Shown here in pieces: positions 36,501-43,715 of a stretch of DNA of 64,000 nt; the stretch's first letter is position 1; every line of letters begins with the position of its first letter. The notes beneath the pieces were generated by a model that ran no database searches, was not told the origin of the DNA, and saw only the letters and a list, made by a program, of their open reading frames with translations. A program made the translations under genes and the position numbers. Origin of the DNA: Labilibaculum sp. Its GTDB lineage: Bacteria; Bacteroidota; Bacteroidia; Bacteroidales; Marinifilaceae. Location of the stretch: positions 470,874 through 534,873 of the forward strand of contig JAEINT010000001.1 in assembly GCA_016342745.1 (NCBI GenBank), in the 5' to 3' direction.

Positions 36501-39500
36501 AGATTATCAATTTACTTGGGTTGATGAAGCGGGAACTGACTTTACTCCTTTAACTTCAACCAATAAATTGACTTGGGAAAGTACAGCATTAAACCTAACT
36601 CCTGGAAAATATAACATTACGGTAGCGGATGGTAAAAATTGCGAGTTTGATACAATCGTGAATATTTTTGATGCGTATGAATTGTTAATTGACGATATCA
36701 CGAAAAAAGACCTGACTTGTTTTACGGTTCCAGAAGGAGAAATTTTAATTACTGCAACAGGCGGTACAGGAAATCTTTCGTACTTTTTAGATAATGTTCT
36801 GCAGGCTAGTGAAAATATCACAGGTCTTTATTCTGGTGACTATACAGTTCATGTTGGAGATGAGAATTCTTGTACAACTCTAGATGAATTAGTGACGATT
36901 AATTCAAACCCGGAAATTGTTATGGATTTGAATGGTACAGATTTGCTTTGTTACAATGATAATAACGGACAATTTGCCCCTAATATTACTGGTGGAGTTC
37001 TTGATTATTCTTATGCATGGACTGGTCCATCTGGCTATACTGCAAGTTCAGCAAATATTACAGGATTAGCAGGAGGTACTTATGAGCTAAGCGTAACTGA
37101 TGCGGTTAATTGTGTATCTGTATTAAGTTATGAGTTAAATGAACCTTTGGAATTAGTACCAAATGAGTTGGTGATTGAACCTGCTAATTGTAATGGTGAA
37201 GATTCTGGTGAGATATTTATTGAAGCAAAACAAGGAACTCCTTCTTACCAATATTATTTAGATGGTGTAGAAAGTTCCACAGGAATCTTTCCAAACTTGA
37301 CTCCTAAAGATTACATACTGCGAATTGAAGATGCAAATTCATGTGTTTATGAATCGAATGTAACAGTTACAGAGCCTGGTGAAATAGGCTTCCTAGTTGA
37401 AGATGTAGTATTACCTACTTGTGAAAATTCTAATAATGGTATAATCAGAGTTACTCCTTATGGCGGAGGAAGTGGTTATAACTATAGTTGGTCAGGACCA
37501 AACGATTTTAGATCTTACGATCAGAATATCGAAAATATTGCCGCTGGAGATTACAGTTTATTAATTACAGATAAAAATAATTGTTCTTCCGAAGATGTTG
37601 TTGATTTAAATCTCGGTTATACCATTCAGTTAGGTTTGGTTGTAGAGCAACACATAACAACCGCTGGAGTGAATGATGGTATTCTTGCTATTGAAACTCA
37701 AGAAGGAACAGCTCCATATATATTTACAGTAAGTGGACCTGGTGGTTATACTTCTACAAGTCCTGATGATTACGATGATCATTCTTTCTTGATAGAGAAC
37801 TTGGCCGGAGGTGTTTATACAGTTGTAGCAACTGATGCTTCAGGATGTTCAACCGTTGAGAAATCAATAATAATTGATGAACCGGGTATGGTTTTCACTT
37901 ACATTGAAGAACTACAAGCCGTAGGTTGTGTTGGTAGTCCGGTTGGAGAATTAAGAGCAAATGCATCTGGAGGAAACGGAAGTTTTACCTATACTTGGTC
38001 TGGTCCTGCGGGATACTCAGGTGTTGGGCAAACAATTTCTACATTAGCTGCAGGAACTTATACTGTAACTGCAACTTCTGCAGGGCAAACAGTTTCAACC
38101 ACCTATGAGTTGTTAACGCCAGATCCTTTATTGGTGAGTATTGCTAATGTAAAAAATGTGAGTTGTAATAATGCTGCCGATGGAGAAATAGAATTAGATA
38201 TTGATTTTGGATCTGCAGAATATACGATTGAATGGACAAACGGTACAGGTTTCTTATCTACAGCAAAACACATTTTAGATTTAGAGCCAGGTACGTATGA
38301 TTATACTGTTACTTCTGAATTTGGATGTTCAGTTTCGGGTAGTCAGGTTATTATTGAACCAAACTCTCTTGGATTAACAGTTGCTACAGTTGATATCTCA
38401 GCAGCAGGTGAACGTGATGGTACTTTAACGGCTGATGTAACCGGAGGAACTGCGCCATATATATTCTTAGTTTCAGGTCCAAATGGATATTCTTTTTCTG
38501 AATCATCAAACGTAAGTGGAAATATTTCGATTTCTGGTTTAGAAATGGGTGTTTACGAAGTTGTTGTTTTGGATGTGAATGAATGTAGAATTGAAGATTC
38601 GAAAAAAGTTCACGAGCCTACAAAATTATTATTGTTTGTAACTTCAAAAACCAATACAACTTGTCCGGGAGGTTCTGATGGGGCAATTGAAGTTGGCGTA
38701 TTAGGTGAGAGTGATGTCGCTAACCTGACTTATAGTTGGACAGGTGATCATTATTTTAGAAGTACAGATAAGGATGTTAGTGGATTGAAAGCTGGAACGT
38801 ACACCGTAACAGTATATGATTCCGCTGGAGATCCTGGCTACGAAGAGCAAAGCCTTCAAGTAACAGTTGCAGAACCAAAAGAGTTGGTTGCTGAATTCTG
38901 GAAAAAAGATATTTCTTGTTATGGATTAAACGATGGATACATTAATATTCATCCGCAAGGAGGAACACCAGGTTATACTTATTTATGGGGTGGTCCAGGT
39001 GTCGTTGGCTCAAATGAAGATCAACAAGGATTAGTAGAAGGTTCTTATACAGTACAGATAACGGATAGCAGAGGTTGTAAATCATTGCCAACCCCAATCG
39101 AGATTGTTGAGCCTCCGGAAATTGTTGCTTCTATAGTTGATTTTTACGAACCTACTTGTTATGGTTTAGAAGATGGATGGATTAAGCTTGAAATCGAAGA
39201 TGGATCAGGTCCATATTTGGTAAATTGGGATAATTATGGTAGTATCACAAAAGATATATTTGATTTAGAAACAGGAGATTATAATTATACAGTTGTTAAT
39301 AAATTTGGTTGTGAAACTAGTGATGGAATGACATTAAATCAACCGGATACATTAATTGCTGAAGTGAATAATTTCACAGATGTGTTGTGTTATGGGGAGA
39401 ATAAAGGTAGTGCCACGGTTGATATTAGTGGAGGAACCCCTGCTTATACAATAGAATGGTCAGATGGTCAGGAGACGGAAGAGGCGACTGAGCTTTATAT

Positions 39501-40086
39501 TGGTAGATATGAGGTGAAAGTAATTGATGATCACGGTTGTTCCGATACTTCAAGTGTTGTTTTAGATCAACCGGAAGCACTTGCATTAGAAATAGAGGCC
39601 GTAAGGCCAACGACAGTGGATGCTAATGATGGAGCTATTAGTTTAGATGTTGTAGGTGGAGTTGAGGCATACACGATTAATTGGAATGGCATTGATTATA
39701 CTGGATTGTATAATGATGGTCTTTCTAGAGGAAATTATGATATCAATATTATTGATGCCAATGGATGTGTTTTAGATTCGACTATTAATCTGGAGTATTT
39801 ATTTGAGAAAAGAATTAAGATACCAAAAGCATTTACGCCAAATAGTGATGGTTATAATGATTATTGGGATTTAGAAAGAATAGAGTTTGTGCAATATCTT
39901 AAGATCGTTATTTACGATCGATGGGGGAAAGCCGTTTACAAATTTAGTGGAACAGGTAACGAGTATCGCGGTACTCCTTGGACAGGAGCAGATGGCAATA
40001 CATCACTGCCAATTGGTTCGTATTATTATGCCGTAGAGCTTGATGATGAAAAGCCAATAATGGGAACTGTTACTATTCTTCGTTAA
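30580..40086 (+). CDS. Giant T9SS-exported adhesin with SprB-type repeats and type B sorting domain
   Basis: A 3168-aa surface protein. A signal peptide (residues 1-23) is followed by five modules of about 345-380 aa, starting near residues 24, 383, 726, 1090 and 1472. Each opens with a YWxG...NW motif (DFYWIGGSGNFNDIQHWSD; YTWIGTAGDGNWGTPSNWD; VYWTGNTDSDWFTADNW; LYWIGGTGNWDDPSHW; LYWTGNGADDSWGNHENW). Their repeated short strands suggest beta-solenoids. About 14 SprB-type repeats follow (residues about 1950-3070), each near 75-85 aa with a C-x-G/N-x-x-x-G-x-I start and GGT-x-x-Y centre. The end is a type B C-terminal domain (IPKAFTPNSDGYNDYW to MGTVTILR). It would be secreted by T9SS and attached at the surface. 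The following PorP/SprF gene is its expected partner. Confidence 0.92.
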   Translation: MKRNTTSILLIIILQFLYLSAEARDFYWIGGSGNFNDIQHWSDQPGGKVNPLALLPDKDDNVYFDQFSFPNPNAEVTITSVARCLNMHWGDVQNVPTLKTDNNVAHYLVIYGGVKFNDQMIIDLDRPLYFRANTLGNEIDFGGNTFNGDFYFENNGGWRITSTMDLLDNTIYFNQGVLSIEAELTCGSILSENSVSRELYLNASTVNLQKSGNPVISFQADNLDLYPGTSKIVVSSSNSTIQISGTKRIEFYDLVFTGNEGAIESSNILTSFHDVTFDLDGSLKGENDFNDLTLNAGHTYSINNGTQNVKGTFTALGECFAYVNLIGDAFGGNISAAAVNLNYLKVQNINALGTAIPFVANNSYNLGGNNTNWTFNAPSSADYTWIGTAGDGNWGTPSNWDSGCVPSRNNNAIIPATFVVNVDVPAECKDLIIDDNSTLEGTNRMEIYGSLAAGNCTWNFSGDTQFSGDNSNTIALNKDIIGPVFFNGSGDWTFATDLTVLNTVELIEGNVVTAGFKLTTAQFISTSTLYRTLDISNSDIIITDGVSRAWNVAGNNFTITSTNSEIRLTKDAAEFYNNSSDYLTYGRVVFNYPDGQVFLTNEGIVTEPSFESLLFNGNAKIAGNHQFDKLIFSKGKQYLFLAGSTQKIVVAEGLVAHGTCSDYITFKGEGGIAFFECDVASTDLIRLRIEDVNVIGSIGTLTAAESIGISGYDGWVFPNDLVGGTVYWTGNTDSDWFTADNWLGGCLPNRKDIVVFDDANVTNSYEVNISDRGKSAECLDMTWTNANLMSFTGDQPICIFGSTDFSGMDGSNFAYSGEFYFKSISSATIDAGAVTLLSDLNFEGTQKDDGTWDAGDWTLNSALNTTGTIVLENGDLISNDQDMEAGSFISNFGIDNTRSLTLGATKFRLERFEISPDGFALNSGTSEVIFTTGGDLIISKGAVPVTFYDVTFEDADGNAYIDTFSDDITFNNLVLNGNTYFRKKNDSEVSFAVESIQLAVGKTYVFESTQKYILGNLIANGACEGTIDITGSRADQAIFEAKTGVTSITANSVNILNVKAQPADVFIAKASIDLGGADGWKFEDEPAGTDLYWIGGTGNWDDPSHWATTSGATVADGCVPTAKDNVFFDIASFTDTEQTVYTGASDIRCRTMDWTGSEGARPNFEMGTTDITGVYIYGSLIFNSAVDIDLSAMVDFYFRAVEPQVINTFGYVFPNIVEFDGNGGEWKLLDNMQIEGDCFIRYGKLITDGNDLECKSITSTDPTEGINTRGLDIQNSNITITGKEDVLGRSIYINLADAYLDLGFEFLSTNSTITFVDDAEVFIAGATTHNISFNKLIFEKDGELDSGFSGITPYVDYLQFKENGSVNGKNKFGTVELGRGFEFKFQNGKTYEMDYLLAEGSCFAPIYLHSSKDGAGKETTILAANDVVGNFLQLKDIVGDASNGASYTAANSFDLGNVAGWTIDGVVAPIALYWTGNGADDSWGNHENWSRAADGSEEGCVPTLNDDVFFTANSFLGSKLVELLADGKCHNMTWYDDVDPDANFTVDARLELGGFMDLTETMSMSMRGTFDFIGDGLAGDKVVDFANKSMDGDVIFNGDDQAWVWNSSLITSGDLYIESGSVTSGGNDFTIGKFSSLSLADFYAVRKFDMSGSLVSVISDANNSWNMKMNTDGGLDFIASSTAITFENGGGIYCETDAIVTFGSVDFNNNGIIKILGSGEGIFGSVRFFEQGQIFGDNTFDNLEFTLGYENNTIESGKTITVIYDLKMEGVRCSYVFLKANTAGDKAFIHKPSGLFEKIYNASLTDIAGSSGTAADHPVKYHYDENNSTGFVFVPVGGDGVEDPPSFEGSFDQPREEWCSEVAILEHVKNFPINNNTTFQWYFSLDGSVGSYTAIPDATNATIEVTVTGYYKVDVIYGLNNVIGDGSQCKIESIIEVVLGTKSNVSLEITANNVKCFGEGNGRIIAKVANNQYPDYQFTWVDEAGTDFTPLTSTNKLTWESTALNLTPGKYNITVADGKNCEFDTIVNIFDAYELLIDDITKKDLTCFTVPEGEILITATGGTGNLSYFLDNVLQASENITGLYSGDYTVHVGDENSCTTLDELVTINSNPEIVMDLNGTDLLCYNDNNGQFAPNITGGVLDYSYAWTGPSGYTASSANITGLAGGTYELSVTDAVNCVSVLSYELNEPLELVPNELVIEPANCNGEDSGEIFIEAKQGTPSYQYYLDGVESSTGIFPNLTPKDYILRIEDANSCVYESNVTVTEPGEIGFLVEDVVLPTCENSNNGIIRVTPYGGGSGYNYSWSGPNDFRSYDQNIENIAAGDYSLLITDKNNCSSEDVVDLNLGYTIQLGLVVEQHITTAGVNDGILAIETQEGTAPYIFTVSGPGGYTSTSPDDYDDHSFLIENLAGGVYTVVATDASGCSTVEKSIIIDEPGMVFTYIEELQAVGCVGSPVGELRANASGGNGSFTYTWSGPAGYSGVGQTISTLAAGTYTVTATSAGQTVSTTYELLTPDPLLVSIANVKNVSCNNAADGEIELDIDFGSAEYTIEWTNGTGFLSTAKHILDLEPGTYDYTVTSEFGCSVSGSQVIIEPNSLGLTVATVDISAAGERDGTLTADVTGGTAPYIFLVSGPNGYSFSESSNVSGNISISGLEMGVYEVVVLDVNECRIEDSKKVHEPTKLLLFVTSKTNTTCPGGSDGAIEVGVLGESDVANLTYSWTGDHYFRSTDKDVSGLKAGTYTVTVYDSAGDPGYEEQSLQVTVAEPKELVAEFWKKDISCYGLNDGYINIHPQGGTPGYTYLWGGPGVVGSNEDQQGLVEGSYTVQITDSRGCKSLPTPIEIVEPPEIVASIVDFYEPTCYGLEDGWIKLEIEDGSGPYLVNWDNYGSITKDIFDLETGDYNYTVVNKFGCETSDGMTLNQPDTLIAEVNNFTDVLCYGENKGSATVDISGGTPAYTIEWSDGQETEEATELYIGRYEVKVIDDHGCSDTSSVVLDQPEALALEIEAVRPTTVDANDGAISLDVVGGVEAYTINWNGIDYTGLYNDGLSRGNYDINIIDANGCVLDSTINLEYLFEKRIKIPKAFTPNSDGYNDYWDLERIEFVQYLKIVIYDRWGKAVYKFSGTGNEYRGTPWTGADGNTSLPIGSYYYAVELDDEKPIMGTVTILR

Positions 40087-40119
40087 TTGATTACTAATAA
40101 AACTGACCCTAAAATTCGA

Positions 40120-41178
40120 ATGAGAATAAAAATAATTGTTCTGGGAATGTTACTTTTTGCATTCACACAAGGAAAGGCCCAACAACTACCTCTTTACAGT
40201 CAGTATGTAGAAAATGGGTTTTTACTGAATCCTGCAATGGCGGGAAGTAGGATGTATTCACCTTTGCGATTAAGCTTAAGGCAGCAGTGGTCTGGAGTCG
40301 AAGGAGCTCCTGAAACGCAGGCATTAAGTTTTAATAAAAATATGAGTAACAAATGCACAACCTGTAACGTGAAAGGAAATCCTTTGTCGCGTCGTAATAA
40401 GTCAAGAGGTGTTGGTTTGGGAGGATATTTTTTTAATGATCGTGCAGGAGAAGTAGCCAGAACAGGAATTGAATTATCATATGCTTATCACATTCAATTA
40501 ACAAGATCGAAATTAGGGCAAACTGGCACTAAGCTTTCATTTGGTTTGGGAGGTGTATTTTATCAGTTTAAATTCGATAAGAGATACATTCCAGTGAATG
40601 ATCCAAAGGCTGGTCCGGATGAGGTTTCTTACGTTCCTGATGCCAATTTTGGTCTTTATTTATACAATGATGATTATTTTATTGGTGCATCGGCTGCACA
40701 CTTATTCGAATCATCTGTAAAAATGGGTGATAACAATATTGATGATGATATCATGAAACGTCATTTTTATGCAACAGCAGGTTATACATTTCACTTGCGT
40801 GATCTTGTAGATATCGAGCCATCGGTAATTGTTCGTAAAACAATGGATTCAGATTTGTATTACGATATTTCAGCAAAAGTATATATTCATCATTTTTGGA
40901 TGGCTGCATCATATCGAACAAACGATCAAATTGTTGGAATGGTTGGTGTTAATTACAATCAATATTACATCGGTTATTCATACGATCACTATACCGATAA
41001 CTTAATTGCTGATAGTAGTGATGGAACTCATGAAATAACTTTAGGAATTAATTTTGATATTCCTAACAAGATGAAGAGGGAAAATAGATTGAGAGAAAGA
41101 AGAGCTGCAGATCGTAATTTTAGTAAAACAAAAACATCTCGCTACAAGCGAAATAGTAAAAGCTATATTTTCTTTTAG
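40120..41178 (+). CDS. PorP/SprF family type IX secretion membrane protein
   Basis: Outer-membrane beta-barrel of the PorP/SprF family, which supports export or anchoring of large type B T9SS adhesins. An in-frame TTG at 40087 directly follows the adhesin stop. The ATG at 40120 gives a clean signal peptide (MRIKIIVLGMLLFAFTQGKA) followed by the family signature QQLPLYSQYVENGFLLNPAMAGS (split at residues 21-43), so I use it (352 aa). The barrel continues with LRLSLRQQWSGVEGAPETQ and ends with a basic tail rich in Arg and Lys. The gene follows the adhesin at once, as sprF follows sprB. Confidence 0.93.
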   Translation: MRIKIIVLGMLLFAFTQGKAQQLPLYSQYVENGFLLNPAMAGSRMYSPLRLSLRQQWSGVEGAPETQALSFNKNMSNKCTTCNVKGNPLSRRNKSRGVGLGGYFFNDRAGEVARTGIELSYAYHIQLTRSKLGQTGTKLSFGLGGVFYQFKFDKRYIPVNDPKAGPDEVSYVPDANFGLYLYNDDYFIGASAAHLFESSVKMGDNNIDDDIMKRHFYATAGYTFHLRDLVDIEPSVIVRKTMDSDLYYDISAKVYIHHFWMAASYRTNDQIVGMVGVNYNQYYIGYSYDHYTDNLIADSSDGTHEITLGINFDIPNKMKRENRLRERRAADRNFSKTKTSRYKRNSKSYIFF

Positions 41179-41197
41179 AAAATTTACACAAGATATG

Positions 41198-41234
41198 AAT
41201 CCGGTATTTTTACATAAAATACCGGATTTTTTTT
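41198..41234 (+). terminator. Rho-independent terminator after the PorP/SprF gene
   Basis: A perfect 13-bp stem AATCCGGTATTTT / AAAATACCGGATT (41198-41210 with 41216-41228) with a 5-nt loop and a following T tract, 19 nt after the stop. Confidence 0.92.
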
Positions 41235-41264
41235 ATCTTCAAGTTTGATTTAAATAAGTAAGCC

Positions 41265-42620
41265 ATGTTTTCAATACGTCTTCTTTTTTTCTTTTTGATA
41301 TCAATTTCAATACTTTCTTGCGATAAAGAAGATGACTTTGTTTCAGATCCTCATTTTAAGTTTACATTTTCGACAGACACAGTAGCTTTTGATACTTTGT
41401 TTACTGGATTTGAATCCACAACCAAGCAGTTGAAAATTTATAATCCATCATCAAAAGCGGTGAAGATTTCAAGTATATATCTTTATAAAACCGAAACACC
41501 ATATCGCATAAATGTAAATGGTATACAATCAAATCTAGTTCAGAATATAGAATTGAATGCTAAGGATAGTTTGTATGTTTTTGTAGAGGTGAGTTTAAGT
41601 CCAAAAGATGAGGATGCTCCTCGCTTGTTAAAAGATCAAATTGTAATTGAAGCAAATGGGAATGTGCAGAGGATAACTTTAGAGGCTTTTGCGCAAGATG
41701 TTCATTTAATTGATGAAGATATTGCTGAATCTGCAATTTGGACCGGAAACAGGCCTTATGTGCTTCTTAAGCCTACTTGGCTTACTGAAGGAACAGAACT
41801 TAGCATACAGGATGGAGCAAAAATCTATTTTTACAAAGATGCAGGTATACATGTTAAAGGGAAATTGAGTGTGAATGGCACTTTTGAACGACCTGTTTAT
41901 TTTGGCAGTACTCGTTTAGAAGAATTGTATGAAAATGCTCCGGGACAGTGGGATGGAATCTATTTTTACAAGGAAAGTACTTCTTCCGTGTTGGAGCATT
42001 TTGTTTTGGAAGATGGCATTAATGGTTTAAGTTTTGATCGTACAATGGCAGGTGTTCCTGTTAATTTATCTTATGCTTTTATTCGAAATTTTTCACAAAA
42101 TGGAATTTCAGCCAAGAATGCATCGATCATTGCTCATGATTTATTGGTTACGAATTGTGGCCAAGAATGCATAAGAATGGAAGGTGATGCAATATATGAG
42201 ATTTATCAATCCACATTCTACAATTTATGGTCTTTTTCTCCAAGAACCGAACCTGTCATTTTTTATAAAGGAACAGGAGAAGGCAATCTGAAAATCAGTA
42301 ATAGTATTGTTTGGAGTGTAAGAACTAATGAATTAGAAGTGGAGCCTCTAGAGAAAGTTGAAGTTGAGAATACACTCTTAAAACTAGGAAGTACTTTTCA
42401 ACTAGACTATGCGGCTGTTTTTAAAAATTGTATTTTCAATGAAAATCCTTTATTTATTGATCTTACTGAATTTGATTTTGGACTGCAAGTAGAATCTCCT
42501 GCTATTAACAAAGGAAATATTGAACTAAACAAGGACAATTGGTTAGATCTAAATGCTAATCGCAGAGATCAAGACATTGCTCCGGATATGGGAGCATATG
42601 AATATTTTGAAATGAATTAA
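41265..42620 (+). CDS. Lipoprotein with probable right-handed beta-helix
   Basis: A 451-aa product with a type II signal peptide, lipobox SILSC (Cys19), then an acidic KEDD start typical of surface-retained Bacteroidota lipoproteins. Residues 30-150 look like an Ig-like choice-of-anchor domain (TFSTDTVAFDTLFTGFEST). Residues 165-430 hold repeated short strands (WDGIYFYKESTSSVLEHFVL, KNASIIAHDLLVTNCGQECI) that suggest a right-handed parallel beta-helix. The end, NRRDQDIAPDMGAYEYFE, is the usual tail of such proteins. The function is unknown; polysaccharide contact is one possibility. The endonuclease-like gene begins 1 nt after its stop. Confidence 0.8.
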   Translation: MFSIRLLFFFLISISILSCDKEDDFVSDPHFKFTFSTDTVAFDTLFTGFESTTKQLKIYNPSSKAVKISSIYLYKTETPYRINVNGIQSNLVQNIELNAKDSLYVFVEVSLSPKDEDAPRLLKDQIVIEANGNVQRITLEAFAQDVHLIDEDIAESAIWTGNRPYVLLKPTWLTEGTELSIQDGAKIYFYKDAGIHVKGKLSVNGTFERPVYFGSTRLEELYENAPGQWDGIYFYKESTSSVLEHFVLEDGINGLSFDRTMAGVPVNLSYAFIRNFSQNGISAKNASIIAHDLLVTNCGQECIRMEGDAIYEIYQSTFYNLWSFSPRTEPVIFYKGTGEGNLKISNSIVWSVRTNELEVEPLEKVEVENTLLKLGSTFQLDYAAVFKNCIFNENPLFIDLTEFDFGLQVESPAINKGNIELNKDNWLDLNANRRDQDIAPDMGAYEYFEMN

Positions 42621-42621
42621 A

Positions 42622-43677
42622 ATGAAGAGAACAATTCTTCTTCTAACGTATTTATTAGCACTTTCAGGAAGTGTCTTCGCACAATCCATTATTGATGGAA
42701 GTGACAAGGATAAAAGGGGCGATTTTCGAGTTTTATTTTATAATGTGGAGAACCTATTCGATTGTTTTAATGATTCTCTTACCCTGGATGATGAATTTCT
42801 TCCTCAGGGAGAAAGAAGTTGGACATGGGATAAGTATCAAAAGAAATCTCAAAAAATAGGGAAGGTGATTTTATCAGCGGGAGCATGGGAGTTTCCAGAT
42901 TTAATTGGTCTTTGTGAAATTGAGAATCGTTTTGTTTTGGATGGTTTATTTAAAATTGGCTACCTAAACAATGCAGGATATCAAATTATTCATCGTGAAT
43001 CACCCGATAGAAGGGGAATTGACGTTGCCTTAGTTTATCAAGCAAGAACCTTTCAACCCATTGATACATCCTTTCTGCAATTAGTTTACAAAGGTGAATG
43101 CAGTTCTACAACCCGTGAAATACTGTATGTGAAAGGAAAAACACATACGGATGATACGCTGCATGTATTTGTAAATCATTGGCCTTCGCGATGGGGCGGT
43201 CAGTTTGATTCAGAACACAAAAGATTATCGGCTGCTGAATTACTGAAAAGTAAACTAGTCGAAATCCTTAAAAGTGATTCCAAGGCTAAAATTATAATCA
43301 TGGGAGATTTTAATGATTATCCAGACGATAAATCCATACAGATGGTATTAAAAGCGCTTATGCCTAAGGATTCTTTTGAGAACAACCAACTCTATAATTT
43401 AGCAGGCTTATTTCTGAATAAAACGGGGATAGGTAGTCATAAATACCAAGGAAAGTGGGGAATGCTCGATCAATTTATTGTATCGGGAAGCTTGCTAAAT
43501 AAGACGGGTTGTTTGTATTGTGAAAGTACAGGAATGAGCCTATTTAAGCCTAGTTTTTTGTTGGAGGAAGATCATACTTATTATGGCGAAAAACCATTTA
43601 GAAGTTTTGTAGGATACAAATATAACAACGGCTTCAGCGATCACTTGCCTGTTATTTTAGATTTATGGAGAAAATAA
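42622..43677 (+). CDS. Exported endonuclease/exonuclease/phosphatase family protein
   Basis: A 351-aa EEP-superfamily phosphoesterase with a signal peptide ending SGSVFAQ near residue 20. The metal and catalytic motifs are present: LFYNVENLFD (Asn), LIGLCEIENR (Glu), GIDVALVYQ, FVNHWPSRWGG (His and Asn), IIIMGDFNDYPDD (Asp and Asn) and the final SDHLPVILDL (Asp-His). DNase, phospholipase and sugar-phosphate activities are all known for this fold, so the substrate is open. The secretion signal and the lipoprotein partner suggest a periplasmic or surface scavenging role. It converges on the hydrogenase gene. Confidence 0.88.
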   Translation: MKRTILLLTYLLALSGSVFAQSIIDGSDKDKRGDFRVLFYNVENLFDCFNDSLTLDDEFLPQGERSWTWDKYQKKSQKIGKVILSAGAWEFPDLIGLCEIENRFVLDGLFKIGYLNNAGYQIIHRESPDRRGIDVALVYQARTFQPIDTSFLQLVYKGECSSTTREILYVKGKTHTDDTLHVFVNHWPSRWGGQFDSEHKRLSAAELLKSKLVEILKSDSKAKIIIMGDFNDYPDDKSIQMVLKALMPKDSFENNQLYNLAGLFLNKTGIGSHKYQGKWGMLDQFIVSGSLLNKTGCLYCESTGMSLFKPSFLLEEDHTYYGEKPFRSFVGYKYNNGFSDHLPVILDLWRK

Positions 43678-43679
43678 AA

Positions 43680-43704
43680 ATGGCTACCAATATTTGATAG
43701 CCAT
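43680..43704. terminator. Weak hairpin between convergent genes
   Basis: A 7-bp stem ATGGCTA / TAGCCAT with an 11-nt loop, followed by a T-rich tract on the plus strand, in the 38-nt gap between the nuclease-like and hydrogenase genes. It may terminate the plus-strand operon. Confidence 0.45.
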
Positions 43705-43715
43705 CTTTGATTTTT

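Noticed and set aside
36507..36821. 104-aa minus-strand frame inside the adhesin
   Set aside because: Antisense to SprB-type repeat sequence with no independent support.
30580..40086. Repeats of the adhesin as a CRISPR-like or tandem DNA array
   Set aside because: The repeats are long, coding and diverged at DNA level; there are no short, identical direct repeats with spacers.
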